This document shows, piece after piece, positions 11,015-23,273 of a stretch of DNA of 64,000 bases. Both the position numbers and the translations under genes were made by a program. The notes under the pieces are model-generated. The model did not search any database and was not told the DNA's origin. It worked only from the letters and a program-made list of their open reading frames with translations. Numbering within the stretch: the first letter of the stretch is position 1; the number at the start of each line of letters is the position of its first letter. Source of the stretch: Melieria omissa (Eukaryota; Arthropoda; Insecta; Diptera; Ulidiidae); the NCBI GenBank assembly GCA_963971225.1, contig OZ020269.1, positions 19,714,921 to 19,778,920 on the forward strand, in the 5' to 3' direction.

Positions 11015-12016
11015 GCTAAGCACAGCGACACTGCTTCTATGTAACAAGCAACACTGTCAGCTGTCAAACGGCCATTTAGGGTCCAGCACAGCACAATTCC
11101 ACTTAACCATCAGCCGCTCGAATTGCTGCAATAACAAAAACAAATTTCCAGCTGAAGTAGAAAGTGAGCGAAGTCGCGGCACTTTTTCGGCGCTGATAAC
11201 ATAAACGACGGCAACAACAAATGCGTGGCGGCGTTTCTTATCAGGCGGCAGCAAGTGGCTTAACGAGTCGCAGCACAACGAGATGCTAAACGACCGCAAC
11301 CAAGACGGCAAAACAACCACAACGAGCGAGGAAAGACGCCAATGCTGAACCTCCGATTGACAGTGGTGATATTTGCGCTTTCAGTTTGGAATTGAGAGAG
11401 AATCGGCGCAAACCACAAGATCCGCAAGACGTGCATATTCCGACCGAGAACGCGTATTGCATTAAAATCGAGAGTGAGTTGCTGCTGCCTGAAGCGAATA
11501 TTCAAGAAGGAATTCAAGCACTGTGCTTGTGAACGGTGTGCGTGGCAATTGCATTCCGGGACCGTGGCGATTGGTGCCTGGACCCCTCAAATTTCTGAAA
11601 GGTGCTCGCCCTTGCGATGTGCAGAGATAAAGAACGTCAAAGAGTAAAACACAGTGCCGTCGAGTGCCATAAGTGGCAATTGCCTGCCTGCTGGTCAAAG
11701 TGCAAAGGCGGGGAAAGCACACAAAGCATACAGCAGGGAAAGTATAGGTTGTCCAACTGACTGCCAGAGTGTCTGTAACGGCTGAGTTGATGGTGTGCGT
11801 GCAATGCTGATTTGACATATTGGCGCCCAAAACTGCAACATAAAATTGCGTGCTGCTGCATTGCTGATCATCACCAACACAGCACACGCGTGTCCGGCAG
11901 CGTATCCGGTGCGCTGCGACATAATCATCAACGCCTGACGTTGACGGCTGCTAACACAGTACGCAGCTGTTTATCAACAAGTAAGCGCGGCCAACAGACT
12001 GTAACAAACGCCAGTC
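11015..12016 (+). promoter_or_regulatory. Promoter and 5' UTR region of NADK2
   Basis: The region up to the start codon at 12017 is richer in GC than the DNA around it and probably contains the transcription start and 5' UTR. Open frames on the opposite strand show no family resemblance. The transcription start is not placed. Confidence 0.35.
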
Positions 12017-15000
12017 ATGTTCAAGTCAACAACTTTGATTCATCAGCTTGGAAAAGGTAAACTTGAATTTCTTGCTATTTGCCAACTTACATACATACAT
12101 ACATACGTTGGCATTTTATATGTGCTTCGAGAGTGGACACAAAACGTGTTCATGTGTGGCCGAGTGTTATTTTTATAAAATACTGGTTCCAAAGTGGACA
12201 GCGAAACGAAGAAGAAAGCATTGCGGAAAGTTTGTTGAAAGCTGTAAATTTTGAAACTCTGTGTAATTCGTTTGAATGAAATGGCATGTTGTAAAAGAAA
12301 GAACTGAGCAGATTTTATGGTTCTAGCGATATCGTGTAAACAAACAAAAACAATTATAATAATAGCAATGTGTTTGCGTTAAGACGTTTTGAAGACTTCA
12401 ATCAGACTTTATATACATTGTACGTTGCTACAAAGGCTTAGGACCAGATGTACTTAAGTAATATCACTTGAGTAGTATTAAGTGATGGTTAAAGCCACAG
12501 TAAGACAAAAGTGACATCTCTTAGACTGGACATTAAGAACATTAAAACATTAAAAAGTTATTTAATTTATTTTTTCTTCTTATTTACTTTGCTTGGGAGC
12601 ATAGGAACTCATGAAGCTTATTGCTAACTTAAATAAAAGTTTAACAGACAGTGCACAGTGCAGGAAGCTATGGTTCTGAGGCTGTTCTGGGAAGTTATTT
12701 AATTCATTAAATAGTGTTCAAAATGTAATTCTTTCATGGGTTTTGGCCATAGCAGCATTTTGATTAGCACCAGAGAAGCATACATATGTCGCTTTGACAG
12801 GCCAATCTACATTTTCACAAACTTATATTTCCTTAGATGAAATAGAAAATAGTTCTGATAGTCGCAAACTATCAACATGCTGTGCATCTGATATTTCATT
12901 TTATATAACATAACTACATATCTGCATATATGAATGTATGTATATGTATTCTTTCATATTGAAAACAGTCGCGTAATGACGTTATTGGCAATTTCTACTA
13001 TGCGTTGCTCTGACCAGTGATACAAATTCTCTATTTTTGGCAGCTAACTTCTATGAATCCCAATCATGTTTTTTTTGCTTGTTAACGAATGTATTGCGCC
13101 TTTGTTTTTCGCCATAATAACAATAACAACTAAAAAAATTGAAATAAATGCAGCGTGATAAGCCTTGAATGAAATAAAAAACGAGCAAAGATATTTTTGC
13201 ATTACGTCTTAGCCATGTGAATGCTAGCAAACAAAAGCACACAATCGAAAAAATAAGCGTAATAATAACAATAATATTTGTTTAAAAAATATTCAGTAAA
13301 GAATCTAAAGAAAGAAAGAAGCACAAAAAGTGCAAAAATGCGTAAATATAAATCGTCTTATCAACGAATGGCTCACTCTCATTCACTTATAGGCTGAATA
13401 AACAGCAATCAAGTCAATGGATAGGAAGGTTATATGCATTGTGAGTGAGGCTCCATGTTGTTGTAAATATGCTTGCCGCCAATGCGAAAATGCTATAAAT
13501 ACTTTGGCATTGTTAAAAATAAAAGTTCGTTTGTTGTATGCTGCAAAGTGAGCCACAAGATCAACGCTATTTTATGACAGAAAAAGTTTGCCACACATCT
13601 GCCAGCGTTGCTTATCTTTAGCTGGCAACGTGAATGTTTTTTGACGCAAAAACTGTTTTTTTGCCAATTCATCAACCGCTTTTTTGGATACAGATAGATC
13701 GATTACATGAACAACAATAACATCACATACTATATGCACGTGAAATGTTGACAGCGACAATGAAAATGGCAAATAATTGATAAGATTTCCTAGTAATGAA
13801 AGCAAAAATCCAAAACAAAACCCTTTAAGCGCCTAAACAACAAAAATGAACATAATATTTAATAACAAAAAATAATAACTTATATTAAGTTTCAATTGCT
13901 CATAATTCTAAATGTCAAACTCTTTTAATTGCTCGATTTGAATGCTCGAGATTAATTTATTTTGTTTACATCTTTTAATTTCACAGAATTCCGCTCCCTT
14001 CGCAAATACAGCCAGGAGAAGCGCGAGCATGCCAAGTACACGCCGACAAATTTCAAGCTGAAGCGCGCACTGGTCATCACCAAGTTTTCGCGTTACGAAT
14101 TCGAACAGATGCGCTATCCGCATCTCAGCAAGCAGCAACTGGAGCAGCGGCTACGCGACCGCGGCACCGACTTTGAGATGCTCATGTATCTGCACAATCT
14201 GCACAAGAACTTTGAACGCAGCGTGGTCGATAGTTTCGTGGAGGCGGGCTGTCATGTCAAGTTGACCAACAGGTAAGCAATGCGCATTTCGTGTGTCGTG
14301 TTCGTGTGCAACTCATTAGTATTTAGTAAACACACAGGTACATTTAACTCGCTTGCCTTACTCAAAGATTTCACACACATACACACACACACACATTTGC
14401 ATTAGCACGCGCGTCATTGCATCCCACTGCATCAAATACCGGCATTCATTGACTTAAACACACACAAACACATCTGCATTGCATTAGCTGACACTTGTGT
14501 ATCTTTTGTTGTTTTTCATATAAACTTTGTCGTCGTCGTCGCCACCTTCTCCTACTTCCATGTGTGCCTGCGTGTATTGATTGATTTTACTAAAACTAGA
14601 GTCGAATTTAGAAGTTCCTTAAGCAAGGAGATCATGAAATGGGCCGATGTTATTGTACCAGTGGGAGGGGATGGAACTTTTCTGCTAGCGGCTGGACGCG
14701 CCAGTCCCCTCTTTGCACAGTCACAGCAAAAGACGCCGATTGTTGGCTTCAATTCGGATCCACAGCGTTCGGAAGGTAGACTAATGCTGCCCAAACACTA
14801 CTCGGAGAATCCTGGCGAAGCGGTGGCCAAAATCAAGAGTGTAAGTATATCGTATATGTATTGGAGTGTGAGAGTGTAAGTGTTAAGCTCAAGTTTGTTT
14901 TTTCCAGGGCGACTTTGAGTGGATGCATCGCACGCGCATACGCACTTCGTTGCTGGGTAGCAATGGCAAAATACCAGAATCCACTGACTTATATCGTCAC

Positions 15001-18000
15001 ACTGTGACGAAAATGGAACAAGAAAAGACTGAACCTGAATATCTGAGCAAAGAAATGGCTCACAGGTATAAAGCAAAGATGAAGCGCGTACTGCCCTATT
15101 TGGCGCTGAACGAGGTAGGTTTCCGAAAGGTGGTCACTTGAGACTTAAAACTTAATAAACCTAAATGCTTAACCCTTTCGCTATTTTGTTGCCATATGGC
15201 AATATGCTACTCTGTGGACGTCTGAACCCTGTGTGGTTTCAAAAATACATTTTTTGTTGGTCCTGAGAATAGTGTGAAGTTTTAGGAAAAATACGAAATT
15301 AAAAAACTGAATATTAAAATTTAAAGAAGAGACGTATACACGTTTTTGTAATGGTATATCTTGACATAGGAAAGGAAGAAGAAGCAGAAAACTTTAGATA
15401 ACTTTTTAATTTGACGTTTTCTTTCAATTTAGATACTTTTTTAATTTTGGCTGAAGTAAATGAAAAAATTTTCGTTATGCGTAAAAAGTTGTATGTTTAA
15501 GTAATTATTACAGCCACAACGATGTGGTTTCTCTCATAGAAAAACACTCTAAAATACAGGATTCGAGTAGAAACATTTAAAATTTTCTTATGGAATGTTA
15601 CTAATATAACCACATAGAAGCTTAAAACGTAAAATTTAAAATTTTAACTTTCCCCAGTAAAAACCTGTAGCGAAAGGGTTAAGTGAACTTTTTGTATGGG
15701 AACTGAGCTGATATAACTCGTACGGATGAGAATAACAAAACAAACATATAATTGCGACATATGTATGTATTTAAATCCTATAAAATTTTGCCTAATTGTG
15801 TTTACTGTGATTTCCAGAAATTTCCAAAAATGTTTTCAGTGGAGAGTAAAAGTTGAGAGTACATAAATAAAACAGATTTCTATTTATTTTGATGTCAAAT
15901 TTTATTGAAAACGTTAAATGATTGACACTTAATCGCATCACAATTCATATAATGCAGTTGCTAAGGACATGATTCCAGGATCTGAATATTTCAATAAAAC
16001 ATACTTTTACTACTTTGACTACTTCACTTGCACAATGCGTGGTTAATGTTAAATTATGAACTCTGTGGTCAAAAGCAATAACCGCTTAAGTCGACTTAAG
16101 AAGAAATTGAGTTATGGATGCCATCAAGTTCCCTTGACTGTGCTCTACGTTTGTGTAAAATTGGGGAGTTTGTAACTTTAAAATAAAAAAAGTTATTAAT
16201 AAAAACCTATTTGCATTCCCATAACGAACACACTACGCGCTAAAACTTTAAAACGAGATTGCTCGAAACAGCAATTTTCGACTTAGGCGGTTATTGCTTT
16301 TGACCACAGAACTGACTAGTTATGAAATTTTCTTTAATTGTGCTCTGCACTTCCTCACATTCCTTAAATCCACTTGCTAAATGAATTCGCTCGTTTTGTT
16401 CCGCAGGTATTTATCGGGGAGCAGCTTTCAGCACGTGTCTCACACCTGCAGCTGGTCATCGATCACGCAAAAGTCACCAATAAGACAAAGTGTTCCGGCC
16501 TGTGTGTGAGCACCGGCACCGGATCCACATCGTGGCACACCAGGTAAGCAAGTCTCAAGTACACCCCACACCTACTTTTGTCTCTAATAATCGCTTCGCC
16601 CGCAGCATAAATCGCATTACGGCTCGACATGTCCAGGAGTTGGTGAATATTTTGCCCTTCCCCAACCAAAGTCCAATGCCCTCAATCAACGCCACAGAGA
16701 TCGTAGAGCAGTACAATCGGAATCTATTGTTTGCACCAGGTAGGTTACTGTACCCTTGCACCCCAGTGCTTACATATGAAATTAATTGACTCCCTCTTTT
16801 CAGATGATCCACGTTTGTGCTACTCAATACGCGAGCAAATCTGTGTCGGCGTGTGGCCCAGCCCCAAAGAATTCCAATCGCGAAAGTTTGTTAAGAATTT
16901 ATTTGTGAAATCACGCTGCTTCGATGCCAGTAAGTGTGCGAATGCGTATTGTATGAATTTGTTGCTGATATATGTTGCAATCAACGAAAATTGGCCGACG
17001 TACTTTGGCTGTCTGCGTCGCTTACATAATTTAAATACTCGTAGAAACGCAACACTTGCAGAGTCAATTTACTTTGTAAACAAACCATAAATATACCGAC
17101 CATAAAAATGGTGGAGAACAGGTTGGCGGGCACCTCCAGCACGTACATGGTCCACACAATCTCCAGTACGTTCTCCGCCACTGCCGTGATGGTGTAGATG
17201 TTCCATAGTATGCACGGCAACAGGAAATTGCGATTTTCTCTCAGCTATTTGGCAATGAAAATGCGCGTTTAGGGGGCGCGTAATGTGTGCTATGTGTGCT
17301 TACCGGCGTTATGACGGCTTTTACCGCCAACGTGTTGATGATGACAGTCAGCATGCGGAAACAGAAACCGAATTTAGACAGAATGGTGGGCTCAATCAGT
17401 TCGTGGCCGTAGCGATTTGCTATATCCACACCTGCCGACACACACAATCGCACTGAATTGCCTTACCGCTGGCCGATTGGATACTTTACGTACCTTTAAA
17501 TTTGTAATTCCACCCGATGTCTTGATTCGCTATCAGCAGCACAATGGCATAGTTGTACACCAGTAGTTTTATCGTCTCCGTTCGAAATTCAAAAGTCAAT
17601 GTGGGATTCTGGCGCGCGCGTGCGAAATGATGTTCGGTCGATTAGTGGATTGAGGCGATGGGCCGGCGACAAGCCGACGTGCATACGTACCGTCAGTAAC
17701 TTTTTGCATTTGGCGAATGACGATTCCTCTTGTTGTTCTGTTAACATATTTTGATTCGCTTTGATTTTGTGTTGTCATTCCTTTTCACATTTTCTCAAGT
17801 ATTTTCGATGATTGTGATTAGAAAAGCATTTCTTGCTTCAGTGGGAAGTACGTTTCGCCTTGTTAATTCACCACAGGCGCATTTTCACCACATCCGAGCA
17901 TTGAATTGTACTGATTGACTTGATTTTTAATTAAATCTTTCTGATTAACCCAAATGCCATCTGCATGTTGGTTTCTTTGGAGCTAACTCTCTATCTAATC

Positions 18001-18161
18001 TATCTCGTTCTAACTCTCCCCACACCTTTCCCCATTTTGCAGATCTGGTTATTGACGGCAGCATTTCCTATCCATTCAACGATGGCGCCAGAGCGCTGCT
18101 CGAGGTGCACCCCGAGGATTCGTTACTCACCATATCGCTGGATGGATCGCCGGACGAGTGA
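12017..18161 (+). CDS. NADK2: Mitochondrial NAD kinase 2
   Basis: Phosphorylates NAD+ to NADP+ in the mitochondrial matrix. Eight coding exons: 12017-12056, 13987-14272, 14600-14840, 14908-15114, 16407-16543, 16606-16739, 16804-16929 and 18043-18161, giving 429 aa. Exon 1 alone gives MFKSTTLIHQLGK. Spliced to EFRSLRKYSQEK it makes a basic, acid-poor mitochondrial presequence. The GGDG nucleotide motif is in PVGGDGTFLLAAGRA and a conserved glycine loop in STGTGSTSWHT. The C-terminus DGSISYPFNDGARALLEVHP closes the C-terminal sheet domain. The acceptor of exon 3 could lie nine bases downstream. Intron 4 holds two MITEs and intron 7 a nested antisense gene. The 3' end converges on Dbp45A. Confidence 0.93.
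12057..13986 (+). other. First intron of NADK2
   Basis: A 1.93-kb AT-rich intron separating the targeting-sequence exon from the kinase body. It contains a short (ACAT)n run near 12091. No nested gene or clear transposon is seen. Confidence 0.6.
14273..14599 (+). repeat. NADK2 intron 2 with a CA-rich microsatellite
   Basis: An interrupted (CA)n tract at about 14375-14396 and further CA-rich sequence near 14460. The rest is unremarkable intron. Confidence 0.6.
15169..15682. mobile_element. TTAA-flanked MITE (family B, copy 1)
   Basis: 514 bp in NADK2 intron 4. TTAA then CCCTTTCGCTA at the left, and TAGCGAAAGGG then TTAA at the right. A subterminal palindrome TTGCCATATGGCAA lies about 20 bp inside the left end. 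A longer, damaged relative lies at 42069-42908. It has no coding capacity. Confidence 0.8.
16063..16309. mobile_element. 247-bp TIR MITE, copy 2
   Basis: Same length and TIRs as the element at 946-1192, and differing at only a small number of positions. It is flanked by the direct repeat AACT (16059-16062 and 16310-16313). It sits in NADK2 intron 4, about 380 bp downstream of the TTAA MITE. Confidence 0.88.
16981..17747 (-). CDS. Nested antisense gene: small multi-pass membrane protein
   Basis: Lies wholly within intron 7 of NADK2 on the opposite strand. Four exons: 17691-17747, 17494-17608, 17304-17431 and 16981-17244. All junctions have GT..AG ends and matching phases, giving 187 aa from MLTEQQEESSFAKC to SQSTSANFR. 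Hydrophobic segments lie at about 36-45 (short), 75-97, 105-130 and 140-157, suggesting three or four membrane passes. The start was chosen because only this frame meets exon 2 in phase; the longer open frame MTTQNQ.. at 17778 does not. I do not recognise the family. Small four-pass insect membrane proteins and a cut-down receptor are possible. Expression is unknown. Confidence 0.65.
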
Positions 18162-18532
18162 ATTTGTAAAAATGTGATTAAATACGTTTACGAGTAAATA
18201 TGTAAAGTGTGCCTAACGCGTAGTGTTCAAGTTCAGCAGTAAGTCTGCGAAAAGCACCATGAATTTGGTCGAGGTTTAGTTTCTTAAGCCCATTGTGTGC
18301 GTCTTCGCCTTGTGGAATTTCACGAAATACTGTTTATACTCTACATGGTAAACAATTTATTTAAAAAGTAATCAATATACATAAGCCATACATTTAATAA
18401 ATTGAAAAAAGACAATTGTAAGTTTCATGTAGTTTTCTCTTTATTCTTGTTCGTAGTTTTACTACTCTTTGCCGCACCCAGTAACTTACTGTGCTTCGAT
18501 GCGGCATTCAGTTTGTTTGGTTTCTGCAGTTT
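18162..18532. terminator. Convergent 3' ends of NADK2 and Dbp45A
   Basis: Plus-strand AATAAA at about 18396 for NADK2 and minus-strand AATAAA at 18440-18445 for Dbp45A. The two 3' UTRs probably abut or overlap. Confidence 0.55.
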
Positions 18533-20391
18533 TTACGGCGTTTCAGCACCAGTTGCCTGATTGTCTTGCTTTGTCATTGGTCTTTTACGTTTTTCGAAGC
18601 GCTCGGCATCCACAGATTTGAAACGCTCGTCACTTATCAGTGCAGCGGGCTCTTTTTCGGCTAATTCCTTCAGCCGTTCCTTGCGGCGGCGCTTGGCCTC
18701 GCGCAAATGATCCTTTTGCTTTTTGCGGTATCTGAAAATAATATGGTTTCGCTGTTTGACTATTCTAACTTGAGGTTTTTTGTTTCTTTTACATTGCTTC
18801 CATTTCATCGGGGTCTTTGCCTTCCAGTATCCACTGCTTTCTGCGATAGTTTTGCGCGCGCTCATCAAAATCGTTGTTATCCAGTTGAATCTCCGATTCG
18901 CGACGCGTTACATTCACCTGCATGAAAATGCGCTCCACCATGCGTTCTGAATGCAGTGTGGATTATTATATTGGATTTCATTATTTATACCAAAAACTTA
19001 CGATCGATTGGATGCTCTGTCAGTTTGGTGTTGATGGCCTGCTCGATTTCGCCCAGCAGTTCCAAGTCGCGCGGGAATCGAAATATTGATATGGCCATGC
19101 CTTTGCGTCCGGCACGCGCAGTGCGGCCCACACGATGTATGTACTCCTTGGGCGTGCGCGGCAGCCGATGATTGAGCACCAGCTGCACGCTGGGAATGTC
19201 CAGGCCGCGGGCTGCCACATCGGTGGCAATCAATGTGCGTATGTGATTCGATTTGAAGCGATTCAGCGCCGCCACGCGCTCTTTCTGCCGCATAAAACCG
19301 TGCAGACAGACATTCTCGATGCCAATGTTGTTCAGCGTCATGGAGAGCAGCTGGCAGTATCTGTGGACATCAAAGATAATTACGTGAAAACTATTGCATG
19401 ATGATTGATATGTAAGGCGAAACCAACTTTTTGGTGTTTGTGAAAATCATCACGTTCGCGCTTTCGTTGTCCTCGCGAAATTTGCGTAGAGCCTCAATCA
19501 GAACCATGTCGCGATCGTAGTCTGCACAGAGCAGATAACGCTGCTCCAACGTGTCCACCGTTGCCACCTCCGACTCCTCGGACCACTCAAAGCACTGAAA
19601 GACAAAAAAGATTAAATATTTACTATTACAATTATCTGGTGTAAACTCACATCCTTTGCTATGGGAAAGATACTCGACTCCTTCATGAAGTCCTTCATGG
19701 TGGCGGAGAAGAAAAGATTCTGTCGCTGCTTTGGCAGACAACGTTCAATCACGGCCAAACTCTCATCGAAGTCGCCATTGAGCATGCGATCAGCCTCGTC
19801 CACAACCAGAAATTTTAGATTATCAAAGGAGAACGTGTCACAGCCGGTGAGATGATCGGCCAAACGTCCCGGCATGGCCACGACTATGTGCGGTCGCTGC
19901 ATTAGCTTCTGGCTTTCGATCATTTGGTCGGTGCCACCAGACACCACGCAAACGCGCACACCCATTGACTGTCCCGCTACAAGAAATTGCTCTGAAATCT
20001 GCGAGCAAATAGTTATTATTGTGTAAAAGCTACGGACTTGTACAGGTTCGAGACACGCACCTGATAGGCCAACTCGTGCGTTGGCGTCAGTATCAACGCG
20101 AAGTGGCTCACTGGCTCCTCGCTCAGCTTCTCCAGTATGGGCAGCGCAAAGGCAAATGTCTTGCCGGAACCGGTTTTGGCCGCACCGATAACATCCTGAC
20201 CGGCGAGTACGGGCGGAATGCAGTTTTGTTGTATGGGCGTAGCGCCTTTGAGTCCTATTACGAAGAAAGTAGAGTTTTCAGGCTTCGTTTTGTCACAGTT
20301 AACCAATTGATTTACCCAATTTCTGTAGTTGTTTGGCGAGCCAAGGACGTAGTCCCAAAGTGGTAAAAGGATTCGTGTCCTTTTTCTGCAT
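18533..20391 (-). CDS. Dbp45A: DEAD-box RNA helicase Dbp45A (DDX49/Dbp8 family)
   Basis: ATP-dependent RNA helicase; yeast Dbp8 and human DDX49 act in the nucleolus on small-subunit rRNA processing. Seven exons: 20316-20391, 20061-20254, 19651-19998, 19428-19594, 19002-19360, 18793-18946 and 18533-18731, giving 498 aa. Motifs in order: Q motif [20 protein letters not shown], Ia [61 protein letters not shown] Lys/Arg-rich tail ([19 protein letters not shown]) follows. All catalytic motifs are intact. The donor of exon 4 (GTTGGT) is weak but is the only one that keeps the frame between NTKK and YCQLLSM. Confidence 0.96.
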
Positions 20392-21225
20392 TTCCTTGAG
20401 CGATTACGATGTATTTTCTACTGGTTGCAAAATCGTAAACAAAACGCAGAAGTAAAACGTGCACAGTCTTTGACAGCTGTTCAACAGTGTTGCCAACTCT
20501 CTGGTTTATTGTTCTTTTACGCTTTAATTTGATGGTAATAACGAAAATAATTTTAAAAAATTGTCTGAAACTTCAAGTTATGAAGATTAGGTTGAAATTA
20601 AGTTTAATAACAGAAAGAAATTACAGAAGGACGTATATAGTTTATGCTTCTTGTTTATACTCTAATGTTCGGAAAACGGTTTCTTATTTAATCACAATTT
20701 AAAAGGTTGTTAAAAAAAATGCAAAACGGAAAATATCCTACTCATAATTTTGCAAGGAAAAATTGCATATGAAAAACTAACGTAAGTGTAAAAAAATCCA
20801 GGTTGACGGACGCAATTAAACATCTCGTTAACCATCTCCTTACTAAGCAATGGCTAGCACAGTTCAGCAATAATCAACACCTCCAATCCTTTTATAAGTC
20901 TAAACATTTCCTTTACACAAATATATCAACGACTTGCGCACACTTTTCTACTTTTAAAGTAGACCTAAGATTTTCAGCAAACATCAATCTATCCAGTCCT
21001 CAAACATCTATAACTTGACCAGTTCATTGCAAAACCGGTATCAAAATATCAACCACTTGAGCATACTTTTTACTTTCAAAGTGATTTTTATTTACTTAAA
21101 ATATGAACAAATGTCTCCTTGCGCCATCCAAAAGCAATCAACAAACAGTCAATTGCTTTAGCGACACAATCACTCCAAAAGTAAACAGAGTAAAAATCCA
21201 CATCTTCTTGCCGTTTTGGCAAAAT
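20392..21225. other. Spacer between Dbp45A and RpS24
   Basis: Holds the Dbp45A promoter (right of 20391) and the RpS24 3' UTR (left of 21226). AT-rich, with no other gene seen. Confidence 0.4.
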
Positions 21226-21621
21226 TTACTTCTTGCCGGTGCCAATCTTTGCCTTGGCGGTACCGCGCACCTTCTTCATTCTGTTGCGACGTTCCTTGCG
21301 CTGCTTGCGTGTCTGTTTCTTCTGTTCGAAGAGACCGTGACGCGCCAAACGGTATTTGGGCTCGAACTTCTTGGCAAAGTCCAGTGTATCGTAGATGAGT
21401 GCGAAGCCAGTGGAACGGCCACCACCGAAATTGGTGCGGAAACCAAACACAAAGCAGACATCGGGTGTCACTTTGTACATGGCGGCGAGTTTCTCGCGGA
21501 TATCCTTCTTGTTCACCGATGACAAACCGGGATGCAGGACATCACAGACCATTTGTTTGCGCGCCAGCAAGCGATTGGTCATGAATTTGCGGGTGCGAAT
21601 TGTGGCGGTTGTTCCAGACAT
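21226..21621 (-). CDS. RpS24: 40S ribosomal protein S24 (eS24)
   Basis: Structural component of the small ribosomal subunit. The coding sequence sits in one exon, 131 aa, from [19 protein letters not shown] to [10 protein letters not shown]. The conserved core [25 protein letters not shown] and [21 protein letters not shown] is complete, and the C-terminus is Lys/Arg-rich as in the family. Upstream in-frame codons (FCSSATK) belong to the 5' UTR part of the exon, since an acceptor (TTTTGCAG) lies about 14 bases before the ATG. A separate 5' exon at about 21931-21998 begins with a pyrimidine-rich TOP-like run. Confidence 0.97.
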   Translation of the reverse strand: MSGTTATIRTRKFMTNRLLARKQMVCDVLHPGLSSVNKKDIREKLAAMYKVTPDVCFVFGFRTNFGGGRSTGFALIYDTLDFAKKFEPKYRLARHGLFEQKKQTRKQRKERRNRMKKVRGTAKAKIGTGKK

Positions 21622-21930
21622 TTTTGTGGCAGAACTGCAAAACAAAGAATATTGTTAGTATTATATTACTGCAGCCAGAAGAAACATATAGCATAAGTAT
21701 TGCTGTTGGCGTTCCACTGCACTGTTGCCGTACACATAACCTCAAAATCATACGTGCTCCGCATTTTGCTTTTGACATTTGTGTACGAAACGCTCCACGG
21801 GTACTCCACGTGTATGCTGCCTCAGGCGCAGTTTGTGGACATTTCCGTAGGAAAATTCATGCTCTGTGCATTGCAGCACAATGCAGGACACAGTTTTCAC
21901 ACATTTCGAACGAATTCTGGTATTCTTTAC

Positions 21931-21998
21931 CTGTTAAAACACTTGAAAAGTGATCAAACACGTCTTCAGCGCAGAAACGACTTTTTGAGAAAGAAAGA
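21931..21998 (-). promoter_or_regulatory. RpS24: RpS24 5' UTR exon with TOP-like start
   Basis: Minus-strand sequence CTTTCTTTCTCAAAAAGTCG is a terminal oligopyrimidine-like start, as expected for growth-regulated translation of ribosomal protein mRNAs. A donor ACAG/GTAAAG follows at 21930. Intron 1 (to about 21637) carries no snoRNA I could confirm. The start base is approximate. Confidence 0.55.
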
Positions 21999-22183
21999 TG
22001 GATACGGTTGACGTTTGGCAAGTTGGCTGAACTGTAAATGTCATTTGAATGAATGCGAGTGCAGGGTGGTTATATGTATGTGCGATGGGGTGTGTTCGCT
22101 TATAGGGTTGGTAACAAGTTTTATGAAGGCGGTATTCCAAGTAGTTTTTTGGTCTATTAACTGTGGGCTCTTGAAAAGAAACA

Positions 22184-22683
22184 TTAACCCTTTCGACCCC
22201 GAATTTTACCCTGTGTCTCGATGTTACTTTTTAGTATTTAAATCATGTAAAATTTGCCTAAGAAGTGTGTGTAGAGTTCAAAAGCTAGTTTACTTTTGAT
22301 AAATTTTAGCTTAAAACGGGTTATATATATTTTGTATCAATATTTTTTAATCACAGAAAAATTATTTAATATTTGTAAAAAACTACAAAATATTACCTTT
22401 TGATTTTATTTAAACATTATTAAAGAAACAGGGTTTTAATCAATCGCGTCCAATGCGTAGACTTCAATAAGAACACAAACTTTTCCTGATATCGCTGCAA
22501 ATTATTGGATATTATTTGGGGGATAACAGTAAATTTTTTGTAATTTTGCTTTGAAATCACTTATAAAAATATTAATTTGTTGGTGCCCACTTAAATTAAA
22601 CCCATAAATCAATCGTAGCTTTTGCTATAAGATGACAAATAGGTGAAATTGCTCTCAGACAACTTTGGGTTCGAAAGGGTTAA
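22184..22683. mobile_element. TTAA-flanked MITE (family C, copy 1)
   Basis: 500 bp from TTAA to TTAA. Left end CCCTTTCGACCCCGAATTT; the right end read inversely is CCCTTTCGAACCCAAAGTT. A second, inverted copy lies at 33278-33796 and shares the interior. Non-coding. Confidence 0.85.
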
Positions 22684-23142
22684 AGCACTACACACTTTTG
22701 GTTTACAAGAGTTGTTCCATGATTTGGTCCAAAGTTAAATCAAAATTTGTCTGTGATGGACCACACACGATGATAAAGTGGGTATGTCCAACAAAAGAAG
22801 TGGATAACGTCTGGCAGTGTCCAGTTACTTAATTCATCCCAGTTAACTGAGTGCATATCCTATAAAGATTACACCTTGTTTTATGTAGTGTGCAGTGACG
22901 TCCATTGTGCTAATTGCGAGGAGCAGCAACGCTGGAATTTATACGAATGAGTCAACGTCAGCCTCGCTGTTTCCAGCGAGTAGCAGAATGGTCATCACTG
23001 ATTTACAGTAAAACGACAATGCGCCATATTGGATTTTCCCGCTTTTTTTGTGTGCCAAATTAAACGCAACGACGTTTGTGCTAAAATTCACCAGTGTTAT
23101 TAGAATCTCGTTCAGCTCGCATGCATAAGTATAAAATTCAAT
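22684..23142. other. Spacer, no gene seen
   Basis: No open frame or repeat with support between the MITE and the OBP exon duplication. Confidence 0.35.
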
Positions 23143-23245
23143 TCAATCGTTGCGTATGCAATTTCGTATAATGTCGCGTTTGTTGGTGTAATCGGTGATC
23201 TCCCCATTCCGGTGTTCGATGGGGGCAGGAAGTGAATCTCGCGAA
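23143..23245 (-). pseudogene. Decayed partial copy of the last OBP exon
   Basis: About 100 bp that matches the 3' part of the OBP's last exon (23274-23370) in the same orientation, immediately downstream of it. Against the parent it carries substitutions, a one-base insertion that shifts the frame, and loss of the stop context. No upstream exons are present, so it is a local duplication of the gene's tail. Confidence 0.75.
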
Positions 23246-23273
23246 GCTCTCATGCATCGGTTGAAAATTCGGT

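Noticed and set aside
17596..17778. MTTQNQ.. start for the nested gene
   Set aside because: Its frame does not match exon 2 across the donor at 17690. The ATG at 17745-17747 does.
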